Notes under the pieces: generated by a model
Seen by the model: only the letters and a program-made list of their open reading frames with translations
Databases searched by the model: none
What the model was told of the DNA's origin: nothing
Made by a program: the position numbers and the translations under genes
Shown here: positions 1 through 8,660 of the stretch, one piece after another
Layout of the letters: each line of letters opens with the position of its first letter
How positions within the stretch are numbered: the stretch's first letter is position 1
Origin: Hyphomicrobiales bacterium
GTDB taxonomy: Bacteria; Pseudomonadota; Alphaproteobacteria; Rhizobiales; Rhizobiaceae
NCBI GenBank assembly: GCA_900465675.1
Contig: UBJR01000008.1
Span: 248,813-306,919, forward strand
Length of the DNA stretch: 58,107 bases
Direction of reading: 5' to 3'

Positions 1-48
1 TCTCCGCCCGATCTCTTTGAATCAGAATCTGAAGTCTGAAAGCGGCGC

Positions 49-546
49 CTACTTGGTCTCGGAACCGCTCTCGGAGGCGCCCTGTGGCACGTCGGCCACC
101 GCCGTCTTGCCATCGTCGTCGATGCCCGTCAGCTGCTGCTTGATCGCATCGGCGATCTGCTTTTCGATCGCCGCCCGCGCATCCGGATCCATCCCCTTGA
201 GGCTCTCCTCGCTCAGGCCCATCTGGTCGAGAATGCTCTTGCGGATTTTCTCCGCCGGCGTCATGTCGGCGTAATCGTGAAATTCCTGCAGCAGCGCATC
301 GTGCTTCTGCTTGGCCTCGATATCGGCCTGGCTCTCTTCCTTGATCGTCGTATCCGGCGCGCTCTGCATCGACCACATCACGCTGGAAATCGACGGCGCC
401 GTATAACTCGGCGCCATCCCGCCACCGGTCTCCCGCCCGCTGCTTTCCACCTGCAGCGGCGCACCCTGCTGCTGCTGCTTGGCGCGCTGGTCGCTGGAAA
501 GATTATAGGGATTGAAAAGGCTTAGAACACTGCCACCGATTTCCAT
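49..546 (-). CDS. Hypothetical acidic, Gln-rich protein (165 aa)
   Basis: I do not recognise a named family. The ATG at 546 is preferred over an alternative start at 579 because GGGAGTCC lies just upstream of it. The N-terminus (MEIGGSVLSLFNPY) is mildly hydrophobic but not a convincing signal peptide; a run of four glutamines follows near residue 25. The C-terminal half is helical and charged (TPAEKIRKSILDQMG, then AIEKQIADAIKQQL) and the tail is acidic and Ser/Gly-rich. Such composition suggests a soluble or export-substrate-like protein, but no function can be assigned. It is transcribed in the same direction as gcd, 163 nt downstream of the gcd stop, with a palindromic repeat in between, so it is probably a separate transcription unit. 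Confidence 0.7.
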   Translation of the reverse strand: MEIGGSVLSLFNPYNLSSDQRAKQQQQGAPLQVESSGRETGGGMAPSYTAPSISSVMWSMQSAPDTTIKEESQADIEAKQKHDALLQEFHDYADMTPAEKIRKSILDQMGLSEESLKGMDPDARAAIEKQIADAIKQQLTGIDDDGKTAVADVPQGASESGSETK

Positions 547-655
547 GAAAAGGACTCCCTTGAATATTGCGGGAACCATCGGTGCCGAAGCCTGCGCGAA
601 GCTGGATCTGCTTATTTAAGGTTGTGGATTTGAGGTTGCTAGGCCGACCCTAAAG

Positions 656-690
656 CTCTCCCCAGCGGGGAGAGGGTAGGGTGAGGGGGC
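656..690. repeat. Family A palindromic repeat, single degenerate unit
   Basis: A short palindrome (CTCTCCCCAGCGGGGAGAG) followed by a tract ending GTGAGGGGGC matches the shape of the other family A units in this window (6222, 43505/43601, 49804/49902), but lacks the middle GCCCGAAGGGC hairpin. It sits just downstream of the gcd stop codon, where it could act as a transcript-end hairpin. It looks like a degenerate copy of a widespread rhizobial intergenic repeat. Confidence 0.6.
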
Positions 691-709
691 TCCAGGCACC
701 ACGGTTGCT

Positions 710-3049
710 CTACGGCAACGTATACCCGATCACATAGTCCCCCGCCTTCGTGCCCACCGAGCCATGCCCGCCGGCAACCATCACCACATACTGCTTGTTG
801 TCTGATGTCGTATAGGTCATCGGCGTTGCCTGGCCACCCGCTGGCAGGCGGGCCTGCCAGAGCTGCGTGCCGCTGGTGACGTCATAGGCGCGCAGGTAGT
901 TATCGACGGCGGCACCGAGGAACGCGACGCCGCCCTTGGTCATCATCGGCCCGCCGATGCCGGGAACGCCGAGCTTGAAGGGCAGCGGCAGCGGCGTCAT
1001 GTCGTGCACCGTGCCGTTCTTGTGCATGTAGGCGATCTTGCCGGTGCGCAGATCCACGCCGGCGACATAGCCCCATGGCGGCGCCTGGCAGGGAATGCCG
1101 AGCGGCCCGAGGAACGGGCCCATGAACACGCCGTAGGGCGCGCCGTCATTGCGGTTCAGGCCCTGCTCGCTGCCCTTTTCGTCCTGCCCCTTCGGCGGAA
1201 TATCGGCAGCCGGAACGAGCCTGGAGGTGAAGGCCAGATAGGTCGGCATGCCGAACAGGATCTGCCGTTCCGGATCGACCGCGACCGAGCCCCAGTTGAA
1301 CGTACCGAAATTGCCGGGATAGACGATCGTGCCCTGCAGAGACGGCGGCGTGTAGCGGCCCTCATACTTGTAGCGGTGGAACTCGATGCGGCAGGCCAGC
1401 TGGTCGAACAGCGAGATGCCCCACATGTTTTTTCCCTGCAGCGGATCGGGCGAGAAGGTCAGGTCCGAGATCGGCTGGGTCGGCGCCGTCTTGTCCTCCG
1501 GGATCGCCCCGCCGGGCGCCGGGATCTCCTTGAACGGGATGATCGCCTCGCCGGTGCGCCGGTCGAGCACATAAAGATCGCCCTGTTTGGTCGGCGCCAC
1601 CAGCGCCGGCACGACCGAACCGTCAGGCTTCGTCATGTCGAACAGCACCGGCTGGGCCGGGACGTCCATGTCCCAGAGGTCGTGATGGACGAACTGCTGC
1701 ACCCATTTCAGCTGCCCGCTATTGATGTCGAGCGCCACCACCGAGGAGGAGAATTTCTCGACATTGGCGCTTCTGCCCATGCCGAGCTGGTCGGGTACCT
1801 GGTTGCCCAGCGGGATATAGACCATGCCGAGGCCTTCATCGACCGAGAGCACCGACCAGCTGTTCGGCGAATTCGTCGTATAGGTCTGCCCCTCGGGCAG
1901 CGGCGTGGTGACGTCAGGATTGCCGGAATCCCAGTTCCAGAGCAGGGCGCCGGTATTGATGTCGAAGGCGCGGATGACGCCGGATTGCTCCTGCGTCGAG
2001 TAGTTGTCGTTCACCGCCCCGCCGATGATCAGCTTGTTGCCGACGGCAACAGGCGGCGAGGTGGAGTAATAATAGCCGGCCGGATTGTATTTCATGCCGG
2101 TCTGCAGATGCAGCGTGCCCTTGTCGGCAAAGCTCTCGCAGACCTTGCCGTTGGCGGCATCGAGCGCGATCAGCCGGGCATCGGAGGTCGGCAGATAGAC
2201 GCGGTCAACGCAGGGCTGGCCTGATACCGTGGCATTGTCGTGATAGTAGGTCACACCGCGGCAGGTCTGGTGCTGGCGGTCGGGGTTCATGCCGGAATTG
2301 GCGTCGAACTTCCATTTCTCCTTGCCGGTCTTGGCGTCGAGCGCGATCGCCCAGTTATGCGGCGTGCAGATATAGAGCGTGTCGCCCACTTTCAGCGGCG
2401 TCACCTGATAGGTCGTCTCGCCGACATCGTCAGGCCGCTTCACGTCGCCGGTCTGGTATCGCCAGACTTCCTTCAGGTCCTTGACGTTGGTGGCATTGAT
2501 CTGGTCGAGCGGCGAATAGCGCTGGCCGAAGGGCGTGCGGCCATATTGATGCCATTCGCCGTCAGGCACGTCGCCTCCGAGGGGCGGAGCGGCCGCCACG
2601 ACATCCTTGGGCAGGTCGCCCGAAAGATCATGAGGATCGGTGGTCATCGAGTAACCGGCGACCAGGATGGCGATGATGACGGGGACGCCGAGCGGCCAGG
2701 GATTGGTGCTGTAGACGGCGCCGGTCGGGCTCTTGAAGCCGAGCGGACGGCGGATCCAGGGCGTCAGCAGCCAGAGACCGAGCAGAATGATCAGCCCGCC
2801 GCGCGGTCCGAGCTGCCACCAGTCGAAGCCGACTTCCCAGACGGCCCAGATCAGCGCCGCGACGACGAGCGCCGCATAGACCCAGAGCGCCACCGGTTTG
2901 CGCATGAGGAGCAGCACGGCGGTGATGATGAACATCAGCCCCGCGAACAGATAGAAGATGCTGCCGCCGAGGATGACGAGCCAGAGCCCGCCGCCGCCAA
3001 GCGCGAGGCCGATGAGAAGGAAGAGGATGGAGGTTATGGCGATCGCCAT
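710..3049 (-). CDS. gcd: Membrane-bound PQQ-dependent glucose dehydrogenase
   Basis: A quinoprotein that oxidises D-glucose to gluconolactone in the periplasm and passes electrons to ubiquinone. The 779-aa length agrees with the family (about 800 aa). Residues 1 to about 130 form a block of hydrophobic membrane segments, followed by the periplasmic PQQ beta-propeller with repeated tryptophan-docking blades (such as GEWHQYGRTPFGQRYSPLDQ and LIALDAANGKV). The stretch VYIPLGNQVPDQLGMGRS is typical of GDH. The ATG at 3049 is chosen because GGGAGACA lies upstream and the extension to 3166 (TTG) is Pro/Arg-rich and non-membrane. No pqq biosynthesis genes are in the window, so the cofactor must come from elsewhere. 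It stands alone. Confidence 0.95.
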   Translation of the reverse strand: MAIAITSILFLLIGLALGGGGLWLVILGGSIFYLFAGLMFIITAVLLLMRKPVALWVYAALVVAALIWAVWEVGFDWWQLGPRGGLIILLGLWLLTPWIRRPLGFKSPTGAVYSTNPWPLGVPVIIAILVAGYSMTTDPHDLSGDLPKDVVAAAPPLGGDVPDGEWHQYGRTPFGQRYSPLDQINATNVKDLKEVWRYQTGDVKRPDDVGETTYQVTPLKVGDTLYICTPHNWAIALDAKTGKEKWKFDANSGMNPDRQHQTCRGVTYYHDNATVSGQPCVDRVYLPTSDARLIALDAANGKVCESFADKGTLHLQTGMKYNPAGYYYSTSPPVAVGNKLIIGGAVNDNYSTQEQSGVIRAFDINTGALLWNWDSGNPDVTTPLPEGQTYTTNSPNSWSVLSVDEGLGMVYIPLGNQVPDQLGMGRSANVEKFSSSVVALDINSGQLKWVQQFVHHDLWDMDVPAQPVLFDMTKPDGSVVPALVAPTKQGDLYVLDRRTGEAIIPFKEIPAPGGAIPEDKTAPTQPISDLTFSPDPLQGKNMWGISLFDQLACRIEFHRYKYEGRYTPPSLQGTIVYPGNFGTFNWGSVAVDPERQILFGMPTYLAFTSRLVPAADIPPKGQDEKGSEQGLNRNDGAPYGVFMGPFLGPLGIPCQAPPWGYVAGVDLRTGKIAYMHKNGTVHDMTPLPLPFKLGVPGIGGPMMTKGGVAFLGAAVDNYLRAYDVTSGTQLWQARLPAGGQATPMTYTTSDNKQYVVMVAGGHGSVGTKAGDYVIGYTLP

Positions 3050-3281
3050 CAAAAGTGTCTCCCGCTGAAAGCCGCCTCCGGGGGGCGGAGCGCGGGCAGG
3101 TTCCCGAGGGGGCTCGGGTCGAATTGAGAAAGCGCTTGCGGCCCGCTCCCTAGGGCGCCGCCACAAGCATTCTCAACCACATAGAGCGAGACCCTTGCCT
3201 TTCAACCGCCACAATTGCCGCAGTCTGCGCAGGGCAGCCATGCGTCAAACGGGCTGCTGGCGGCGCGCTGCAAAGGCGTCG

Positions 3282-3605
3282 TTAAAGGCAGCTCACCTGA
3301 CCGACGGCCTGATAGGCAGCCAAAGTGCAGGCGATCCATCCGAGGGTGAGTATCGTCACATGGCAGGAGGCTGCGAAATATCTGCTTTGCCGAAAGGCCG
3401 GAAGAAAGATCGCTGCCGGAACGACGATCAGTCCGTAGCCTGCAAGCAGCATCATGATCCATCCCAGCGGCGGGATGTAGATCGGGAAAATCTGCCAGCA
3501 ATTCGCGAACTTGTAGGGACCGGCCGTGAGATAGGCGGTGATCGCCAGAGACGCCCATAGCAGGATGTGGGCCGACCACAAAAACCACATCCAGAACTGT
3601 CTCAT
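3282..3605 (-). CDS. Small membrane protein, unknown function (107 aa)
   Basis: The protein begins MRQFWMWFLWSAHILLW and has about three hydrophobic stretches (residues roughly 4-24, 42-64 and 76-96), so it should be an inner-membrane protein. The ATG at 3605 has GGGAAG seven bases upstream; the longer reading to 3812 adds a basic, low-hydrophobicity extension that looks like non-coding DNA. No family is recognised. It is divergent from the DUF2946-like gene at 3813 with a gap of about 200 bases. Confidence 0.6.
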   Translation of the reverse strand: MRQFWMWFLWSAHILLWASLAITAYLTAGPYKFANCWQIFPIYIPPLGWIMMLLAGYGLIVVPAAIFLPAFRQSRYFAASCHVTILTLGWIACTLAAYQAVGQVSCL

Positions 3606-3812
3606 TGCCGCTTCCCGACAGCATGATCGAAGATAGATCCGTCTGCTTATGGCAGTCTTGCCGAAAGACGCAACCAGTCGTGGCAGATTTAGGAAGGGAT
3701 GATTAATAGAGGCGCGCCTTTCCCTGCCGCGGCGACATCTATAGGCGTCAATGTCGCATTGCGATTTCCAGATCGTGCCGCTATCAGAACCAGGCCTGAG
3801 GGCAGGGGTCAC

Positions 3813-4214
3813 ATGAAATATCTTGGCAGCAGATTCGAGCAGTGGGCGGTGCGCATTCTATGCGCCATCGCGCTCGTGTCCGTCGGCTTTGCCCATCAGG
3901 TGCCTGCCGCCGCGCAGTCCGGCCCCACCGACTATTCCGCCTATGCGCTGCCGGATGGGACGCTGCCGACGCTCTGCGTCACGGTTACCGATGAGACCGG
4001 CAAGAGCCAGCATGGCGCCGATCACAATCACGACTGCGAAGCCTGCCGCATCAGTGCCGCGGCGATGCTGCCGTCTCCCGCCGATCTGTCGGGTGCGCCG
4101 CTCGGCTATGCCGTTGCCGAAGCCACGCCGCTGGGCGCCGCCGTATTCCACCGCGATCCGTTCCCGCCGAATACCGGGCCGAGAGCCCCGCCCGCAGATC
4201 CAGCGACTGCCTGA
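3813..4214 (+). CDS. DUF2946-like secreted protein, Cys/His-containing
   Basis: A 133-aa protein with an N-terminal hydrophobic signal or anchor (residues about 10-33, ending near PAAAQSG). The middle carries a His/Cys cluster, HGADHNHDCEACRIS, and an upstream Cys (TLCVTV), the pattern seen in DUF2946-type proteins often found beside copper genes. A purine-rich AGGGG lies just before the ATG at 3813. It is first in a cassette with the PepSY-TM gene (gap about 80 nt) and the copper-uptake-associated gene. A role in periplasmic metal handling is inferred from the Cys/His cluster and neighbours; the family assignment is moderate. Confidence 0.7.
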   Translation: MKYLGSRFEQWAVRILCAIALVSVGFAHQVPAAAQSGPTDYSAYALPDGTLPTLCVTVTDETGKSQHGADHNHDCEACRISAAAMLPSPADLSGAPLGYAVAEATPLGAAVFHRDPFPPNTGPRAPPADPATA

Positions 4215-4295
4215 ACCCGCGCCCCGGCTGTGCAGCCAGGCGTGCTTCGCTTTCGGCTGCGCCGCTGACGCCAGCCATCGATCTGGAACTGTCTC

Positions 4296-5669
4296 ATGTC
4301 TTCAATCACCTCCACTGAACCGGTGGAGAGCGCCGTTTCAGGCGTCTCGCTCTATCGTGCCATCTGGCGCTGGCATTTCTTCGCCGGCCTGCTCGCCGTT
4401 CCCTTCATGCTCAATCTGGCGATCACCGGTTCGCTCTATCTGTTCAAGGACGAGATCAACGATACGGTCTTCGCCTATCGCTATGACGTCACGCCCGCGG
4501 GCCAGCCGCTTTCGCCGCAGGCGTTGAGCGATATCGCTGCATCGGCCGTGCCCGGATCGAAGGCCACCACCTATCGCGACCCGGCCACGCCCGAGCGCTC
4601 GGCCATCGTCACCGTCGCGGCGGACGATCGGTCGACGCTTGTTTTCGTCAATCCCTATGACGGTAAGGTGCTGGACACGGTCGGCACGACGGAAGAGTTC
4701 AACACCGTCGTCAAGCACATCCACAGCCTGGCCTATTTCGGCGGCGCGGCCAACCGGCTGGTCGAGATCGCCGGCGGCTTTGCCATGGTGCTCGTGCTGA
4801 CAGGCATCTATCTCTGGTGGCCGCGCCGCCAGACGGGCGGCGTGGTCAGCGTCCGCGGCACGCCGTCGCGCCGGGTCTTCTGGCGCGATCTGCATGCCGT
4901 GACCGGCGCCTTCGCCGGGCTGCTGATCTTCTTCCTGGCGGCAACGGGCATGCCCTGGTCGGGCTATTGGGGCGCCAATGTCCAGTCGTTCCTCGGCAGC
5001 CACGGGATGGGCTATCCGGCCCAGCTCTGGGACGACGTGCCGAAATCGGCGAAAGTGACCGAGGATATCCTGCCGAAGGTCGGCTGGACCGTCGAGAAGG
5101 CGCCGGTGCCGCTGTCCGATATCGCCGCCGCTCAATCGAAGCCGCCGATCGGTCTCGACCGCGCCGTCGAGATCGCCAAGGCTGCGGGCATGACGCCGGG
5201 CTTCGATATGGCGATCCCCTCGAACGAGGCGGGCGTCTATACCGCCGCCATCTTCCCCGACGATCTCTCCCGCGAGCGCACCCTCCATATCGACCAATAT
5301 TCCGGCAAGCCGCTGGTCGATATCAGCTATGGCACCTATCCCTTCCTCGGCAAGGCGATCGAATGGGGCATCAACGTCCATCAGGGGCAGGAATGGGGCC
5401 GGTTCAACCAGTTTCTGATGCTCGCCACGTGTCTCGCGATCATCCTTTCCTGCGTCACCGCCGTCATAATGTGGTGGAAGCGCCGCCCGGCCGGCCGCGT
5501 CGGCGTGCCGCCGCAGCCGCCGCAGCGCTCGGTCTATATCGGTCTCTGGGTGATCGCCGTCATCTTCGGCATCGCCTTCCCGCTGACCGGCCTCGCGATC
5601 CTTTCCATGATCGCCTTCGACCAGCTTGTCATCCGCTTCGTGCCGCCGCTCCGGCGCGCCTTTTCGTGA
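4296..5669 (+). CDS. PepSY-associated TM helix domain protein
   Basis: A 457-aa inner-membrane protein of the COG3182 type. It opens with the characteristic segment LYRAIWRWHFFAGLLAVPFM, continues with a first TM helix and a periplasmic PepSY-like region (residues about 50-130), then further TM helices (AGGFAMVLVLTGIYLWWPRR near 160; LLIFFLAATGMPWSGYWG near 215), a second periplasmic region and two C-terminal TM helices. Several intramembrane His residues fit the heme or metal-reductase-like activity proposed for the family. The stop lies 11 nt before the next ATG, so the two are co-transcribed. Context suggests metal (copper) acquisition or reduction; this is inference. Confidence 0.88.
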   Translation: MSSITSTEPVESAVSGVSLYRAIWRWHFFAGLLAVPFMLNLAITGSLYLFKDEINDTVFAYRYDVTPAGQPLSPQALSDIAASAVPGSKATTYRDPATPERSAIVTVAADDRSTLVFVNPYDGKVLDTVGTTEEFNTVVKHIHSLAYFGGAANRLVEIAGGFAMVLVLTGIYLWWPRRQTGGVVSVRGTPSRRVFWRDLHAVTGAFAGLLIFFLAATGMPWSGYWGANVQSFLGSHGMGYPAQLWDDVPKSAKVTEDILPKVGWTVEKAPVPLSDIAAAQSKPPIGLDRAVEIAKAAGMTPGFDMAIPSNEAGVYTAAIFPDDLSRERTLHIDQYSGKPLVDISYGTYPFLGKAIEWGINVHQGQEWGRFNQFLMLATCLAIILSCVTAVIMWWKRRPAGRVGVPPQPPQRSVYIGLWVIAVIFGIAFPLTGLAILSMIAFDQLVIRFVPPLRRAFS

Positions 5670-5680
5670 GGGAGATCATC

Positions 5681-6199
5681 ATGAAGCCAGTCTTGATCCT
5701 GATCACCGCCGCTCTCTCCCTGTCCGCGCCGATGACGTCTGACGCTGCGATGATGCAGATGCCCGATGGCACGACGATGGACATGCCGATGGATCAACCG
5801 CCATCCGGCGATCCGCAGCAGCTGATCTCCGATGTGCTCAGAACCATGTTCGAACCCCCCGACAAACCGCTCGCCATCGGCCCGGTCACGGTCCACGGCC
5901 TCTGGGCGATCGCCGGCTGGCAACAGGACGGCCGCGGCGGCCGCATCCTGTTGCAGAACGGCGAGCATGGCTGGCGTCCGCTGCTCTGCAGCGGCGATGC
6001 GATCCGGGAGGCCGATGCGCTTGCGAAAGCCGGTGTCCCCGCCGATGTGGCAACGGCACTGGCGGCGGCTGTCAAGGATGCTGAGGCACATGCTGACCCG
6101 AAAGCCTTGCAGGCCTTCGCCAGCTTTGAGGGAACGGTGACACTCGGTGCGGCCACTGCGTCAGCCGCACATGCAGGTCACGAAGGTCACGGCAAGTAG
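5681..6199 (+). CDS. Copper uptake system-associated periplasmic protein
   Basis: A 172-aa exported protein with a signal peptide (MKPVLILITAALSLSAPM) and a Met-rich segment right after it (MMQMPDGTTMDMPMDQ), a composition typical of Cu(I)-binding periplasmic proteins. The central portion (PVTVHGLWAIAGWQQDGRGG followed by LLQNGEHGW) matches what I recall of the rhizobial copper uptake system-associated family. The C-terminus is His-rich (HAGHEGHGK). GAGGGAGATC precedes the ATG. It ends the DUF2946/PepSY cassette and is followed by a palindromic repeat that may terminate the transcript. Confidence 0.75.
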   Translation: MKPVLILITAALSLSAPMTSDAAMMQMPDGTTMDMPMDQPPSGDPQQLISDVLRTMFEPPDKPLAIGPVTVHGLWAIAGWQQDGRGGRILLQNGEHGWRPLLCSGDAIREADALAKAGVPADVATALAAAVKDAEAHADPKALQAFASFEGTVTLGAATASAAHAGHEGHGK

Positions 6200-6221
6200 G
6201 GTAGGTCAGAACGCTTATTGT

Positions 6222-6269
6222 CCCTTCTCCCCCTCGGGGAGAAGGTGCCCGAAGGGCGGATGAGGGGGC
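6222..6269. repeat. Family A palindromic repeat, single unit between convergent genes
   Basis: Two adjacent palindromes, TTCTCCCCCTCGGGGAGAA and GCCCGAAGGGC, followed by GGATGAGGGGGC. The same unit recurs as inverted pairs at 43505-43650 and 49804-49949. It fills the gap between the convergent copper-cassette and selO genes and could fold as a bidirectional transcript-end hairpin. It resembles the GC-rich palindromic repeats common in Rhizobiaceae intergenic DNA. Confidence 0.85.
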
Positions 6270-6294
6270 TCCAAGCCGCAGCCTTACCGGAAGA

Positions 6295-7800
6295 CTACGT
6301 CCCGCAAAACGTCTGCAGCACCCGCTCTTCCAGCTTCGGCGGATCCATATAGGCCGCAAACCCCGGCTGATCCTGATACGGCTTGGCGAGCACCTGAACC
6401 AGCGCCTCGAACAGCGAGAAATCCCCGTCGTCCATCGCGGCATTGATCGCCTGCTCGATCCGGTGGTTGCGCGGAATGAAGGCCGGGTTGACCGAAAGCA
6501 TCGCACTGCTGCGTTCCTCCGCCGTCTGCGGATCGCGGCTGAGCCGCTCGCGCCAGCCCACCAGCCAGCCCATCGCCTCGCCGATGCCGTCGAATGTCGA
6601 GAGAAACTCACCCTCGGCAGCCTCGTCACCGGCAAGTGCCGAGAGACGCCGGAAGGTTAGCGTGAAATCCGCCTGTCCGGCCTGCATGGCCGCCAAGAGC
6701 GCCTGGACCAGCGTCAGATCGCCGTCCTCCTCGGACACAAGCCCGATCTTCTTGCGCATGCCATCGAGCCAATGCGCCTGGAACCGCGCGCCGTAACCCT
6801 TGATCACGGTATTGGCGAGATCGACGGCCTTGTCCTGATCTTCGTCGAACAGCGGGATCAGCGTCTCGCCGAGCCGCGCCAGGTTCCACTGGCCGATGCC
6901 CGGCTGGTTGGCATAGGCATAGCGGCCCTGCTGGTCGATCGAGGAGAACACCGTGCCGGGATCATAGGCATCCATGAAGGCGCAGGGCCCGAAATCGATC
7001 GTCTCGCCCGAAACCGTCATGTTGTCGGTGTTCATCACCCCATGAATGAAGCCGACATGCAGCCAGCGAGCAATCAGCCCCGCCTGCCGCTCGGCAATCG
7101 CTTCGAACAGTGCCAGATAGCGATTGTCCGCCCCGGTTACGTCGGGATAGTGCCGCTCGATCACATGGTCGGAAAGCGCCCTGACGCCATCGGTATCGCC
7201 GCGGGCGGCGAAGAACTGGAAGGTGCCGACGCGGATATGGCTCGCCGCCACGCGCGTGAACACGGCACCCGGCAGCACCCGCTCGCGGTAGACAGGCTCA
7301 CCGGTCGAAACCGCAGCCAGCGCCCGCGTCGCCGGAATGCCGAGCGCATACATCGCCTCGCTGACGATATATTCGCGCAGCACCGGGCCGATCGCCGCGC
7401 GGCCATCGCCGCGGCGCGAAAACGGCGTCTGCCCCGCGCCCTTCAGCTGGATGTCGCGGCGCTTGCCGTTGCGGTCCACCACCTCGCCAAGCAGGATCGC
7501 CCGGCCATCGCCGAGCTGCGGGTTGAACTGGCCGAACTGATGCCCGGAATAGGCCATCGCCAGGGGATCGGCACCTTCAGGCACGAGATTGCCCGAAAAG
7601 ATCGCAGCCCCATCCCGTTTCAGCACCTCGACATCAAGCCCGAGTTCCGCCGCCAAGGGCTCATTGAGCTTGATCAGCCAGGGCTCGGCGACCTGCGACG
7701 GCATCTGCCGCGCAAAGAAATGCGAGGGCAGCCGGGCATAGCTGTTATCGAACGGGAATGCGGCGCCATCGGGCGCGGTCTTTGAAGGTGCGGAGCTCAT
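6295..7800 (-). CDS. selO: SelO family protein adenylyltransferase (YdiU/UPF0061)
   Basis: A pseudokinase-fold enzyme that transfers AMP from ATP to protein Ser/Thr/Tyr. The 501-aa length fits the family. Hallmarks visible are AYSGHQFGQFNPQLGDGRA near residue 83, the QLKGAGQTPFSRRGDGRA loop near residue 118, and the metal/catalytic region HGVMNTDNMTVSGETIDFGP near residue 255. The C-terminus ends FCGT; family members often end with a Cys-containing motif, here a Cys two residues before the last. The ATG at 7800 has only a weak upstream purine tract. It is not in an obvious operon. Confidence 0.95.
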   Translation of the reverse strand: MSSAPSKTAPDGAAFPFDNSYARLPSHFFARQMPSQVAEPWLIKLNEPLAAELGLDVEVLKRDGAAIFSGNLVPEGADPLAMAYSGHQFGQFNPQLGDGRAILLGEVVDRNGKRRDIQLKGAGQTPFSRRGDGRAAIGPVLREYIVSEAMYALGIPATRALAAVSTGEPVYRERVLPGAVFTRVAASHIRVGTFQFFAARGDTDGVRALSDHVIERHYPDVTGADNRYLALFEAIAERQAGLIARWLHVGFIHGVMNTDNMTVSGETIDFGPCAFMDAYDPGTVFSSIDQQGRYAYANQPGIGQWNLARLGETLIPLFDEDQDKAVDLANTVIKGYGARFQAHWLDGMRKKIGLVSEEDGDLTLVQALLAAMQAGQADFTLTFRRLSALAGDEAAEGEFLSTFDGIGEAMGWLVGWRERLSRDPQTAEERSSAMLSVNPAFIPRNHRIEQAINAAMDDGDFSLFEALVQVLAKPYQDQPGFAAYMDPPKLEERVLQTFCGT

Positions 7801-7854
7801 AGGGAATAGGTAGGGCCGGGCCGGGGGAGGCGCAAGCTGCTTCTATTGTTGGCG

Positions 7855-8382
7855 TTAGGCCGGCACATAGGTGAGCCGCACCACCTCGCCTGCAATCCGC
7901 TCATGCGCCGCCAGCCTCAGCGGCGGCCGCGCCCCGGCAAAGAACGGCCGCCCGTGCCCGAGCACGACCGGATGCACGTAGAGCCGGTATTCATCGATCA
8001 GCCCGCTTGCCGCAAGACTACCCGCCAGCACCGGCCCCGCGATCGTCATCTCCCCCTCAAGCTCCGCCTTCAGCCCGGCAATCGTCGCCACGACATTGCC
8101 GCTGATCAAAGTGGCATTCGGCCCGACCTCCGTCAGCGTCCGCGACACCACCCATTTCGGCAGTCTCCTCCACGCCGCCGCAAACGCCCGGCGCGCCTCG
8201 TCCCAGCCTTCCTGATCATCGTCCCAGTAGCCCATCAGCCCGTACATCGTCCGCCCATAGACAGTGGCGCTCAGCTCCTCGGTCCGCTTCACCCAATGCT
8301 GAAACAACGGCTCCGGCGCCATCCTGTCATGATCGACATAGCCGTCAACCGACTGGTTCATTTCAAAGACAAGCTTCGCCAT
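7855..8382 (-). CDS. Dihydrofolate reductase family protein (RibD C-terminal domain)
   Basis: A 175-aa NAD(P)H-dependent reductase-fold protein. It begins AKLVFEMNQSVDGYVDHD, and has the ELSATVYGRTMYGLMGYW motif and a C-terminal segment (YRLYVHPVVLGHGRPFF) diagnostic of this family. The start at 8382 is chosen because GGTGGAGG is nine bases upstream. The GGAGG lies inside a perfect 7-bp hairpin (8392-8408), which could hide the ribosome binding site. The substrate is unknown; many relatives are annotated only as deaminase/reductase. Confidence 0.88.
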   Translation of the reverse strand: MAKLVFEMNQSVDGYVDHDRMAPEPLFQHWVKRTEELSATVYGRTMYGLMGYWDDDQEGWDEARRAFAAAWRRLPKWVVSRTLTEVGPNATLISGNVVATIAGLKAELEGEMTIAGPVLAGSLAASGLIDEYRLYVHPVVLGHGRPFFAGARPPLRLAAHERIAGEVVRLTYVPA

Positions 8383-8391
8383 GCTGAAAAC

Positions 8392-8408
8392 CTCCACCTT
8401 GGGTGGAG
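8392..8408 (-). promoter_or_regulatory. Palindrome overlapping the RBS of the RibD-like gene
   Basis: On the minus strand it reads CTCCACC-CAA-GGTGGAG, with perfect 7-bp arms and a 3-nt loop, and its right arm contains the GGAG of the Shine-Dalgarno sequence nine bases before the ATG at 8382. It could be a translation-controlling hairpin or a protein operator. Confidence 0.55.
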
Positions 8409-8582
8409 TGTAGCGGGAAAGGGTGGCGGGTGGAATGAGGAGCCAACCAAGACATCGGCGCCCGCGATTACGCCACCCTCCTGCACCCTCCCAAGTAGCC
8501 ATTCGGTTACTTCATGCCAGCATTGTCTAAAATGCATGCCTTTGCCACATTTGCGGGCGTATACACGGTGTTATCTCCCTTG

Positions 8583-8595
8583 TGGCATCATGCCA
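8583..8595. promoter_or_regulatory. Perfect dyad TGGCAT-C-ATGCCA upstream of the MFS gene
   Basis: A 13-bp perfect palindrome located 65 nt before the MFS start at 8661. It lies in the 278-nt gap between the RibD-like gene and the MFS gene. Its size and position suit an operator for a dimeric regulator such as the TetR encoded at 10182, but that pairing is inferred. Confidence 0.45.
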
Positions 8596-8660
8596 TTTCA
8601 CATCTGCGGCCCTGTCGTCCTTCCATGGCTTCGCCGCGTCTTTGCGAGTGATCCCTGCTG

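Noticed and set aside
1004..2224. Long open frame (406 codons) on the plus strand inside gcd
   Set aside because: It is the complement of a strongly recognisable glucose dehydrogenase; GC-rich codon bias opens the antisense frame. Its protein is Arg/His-rich and low in hydrophobic structure.
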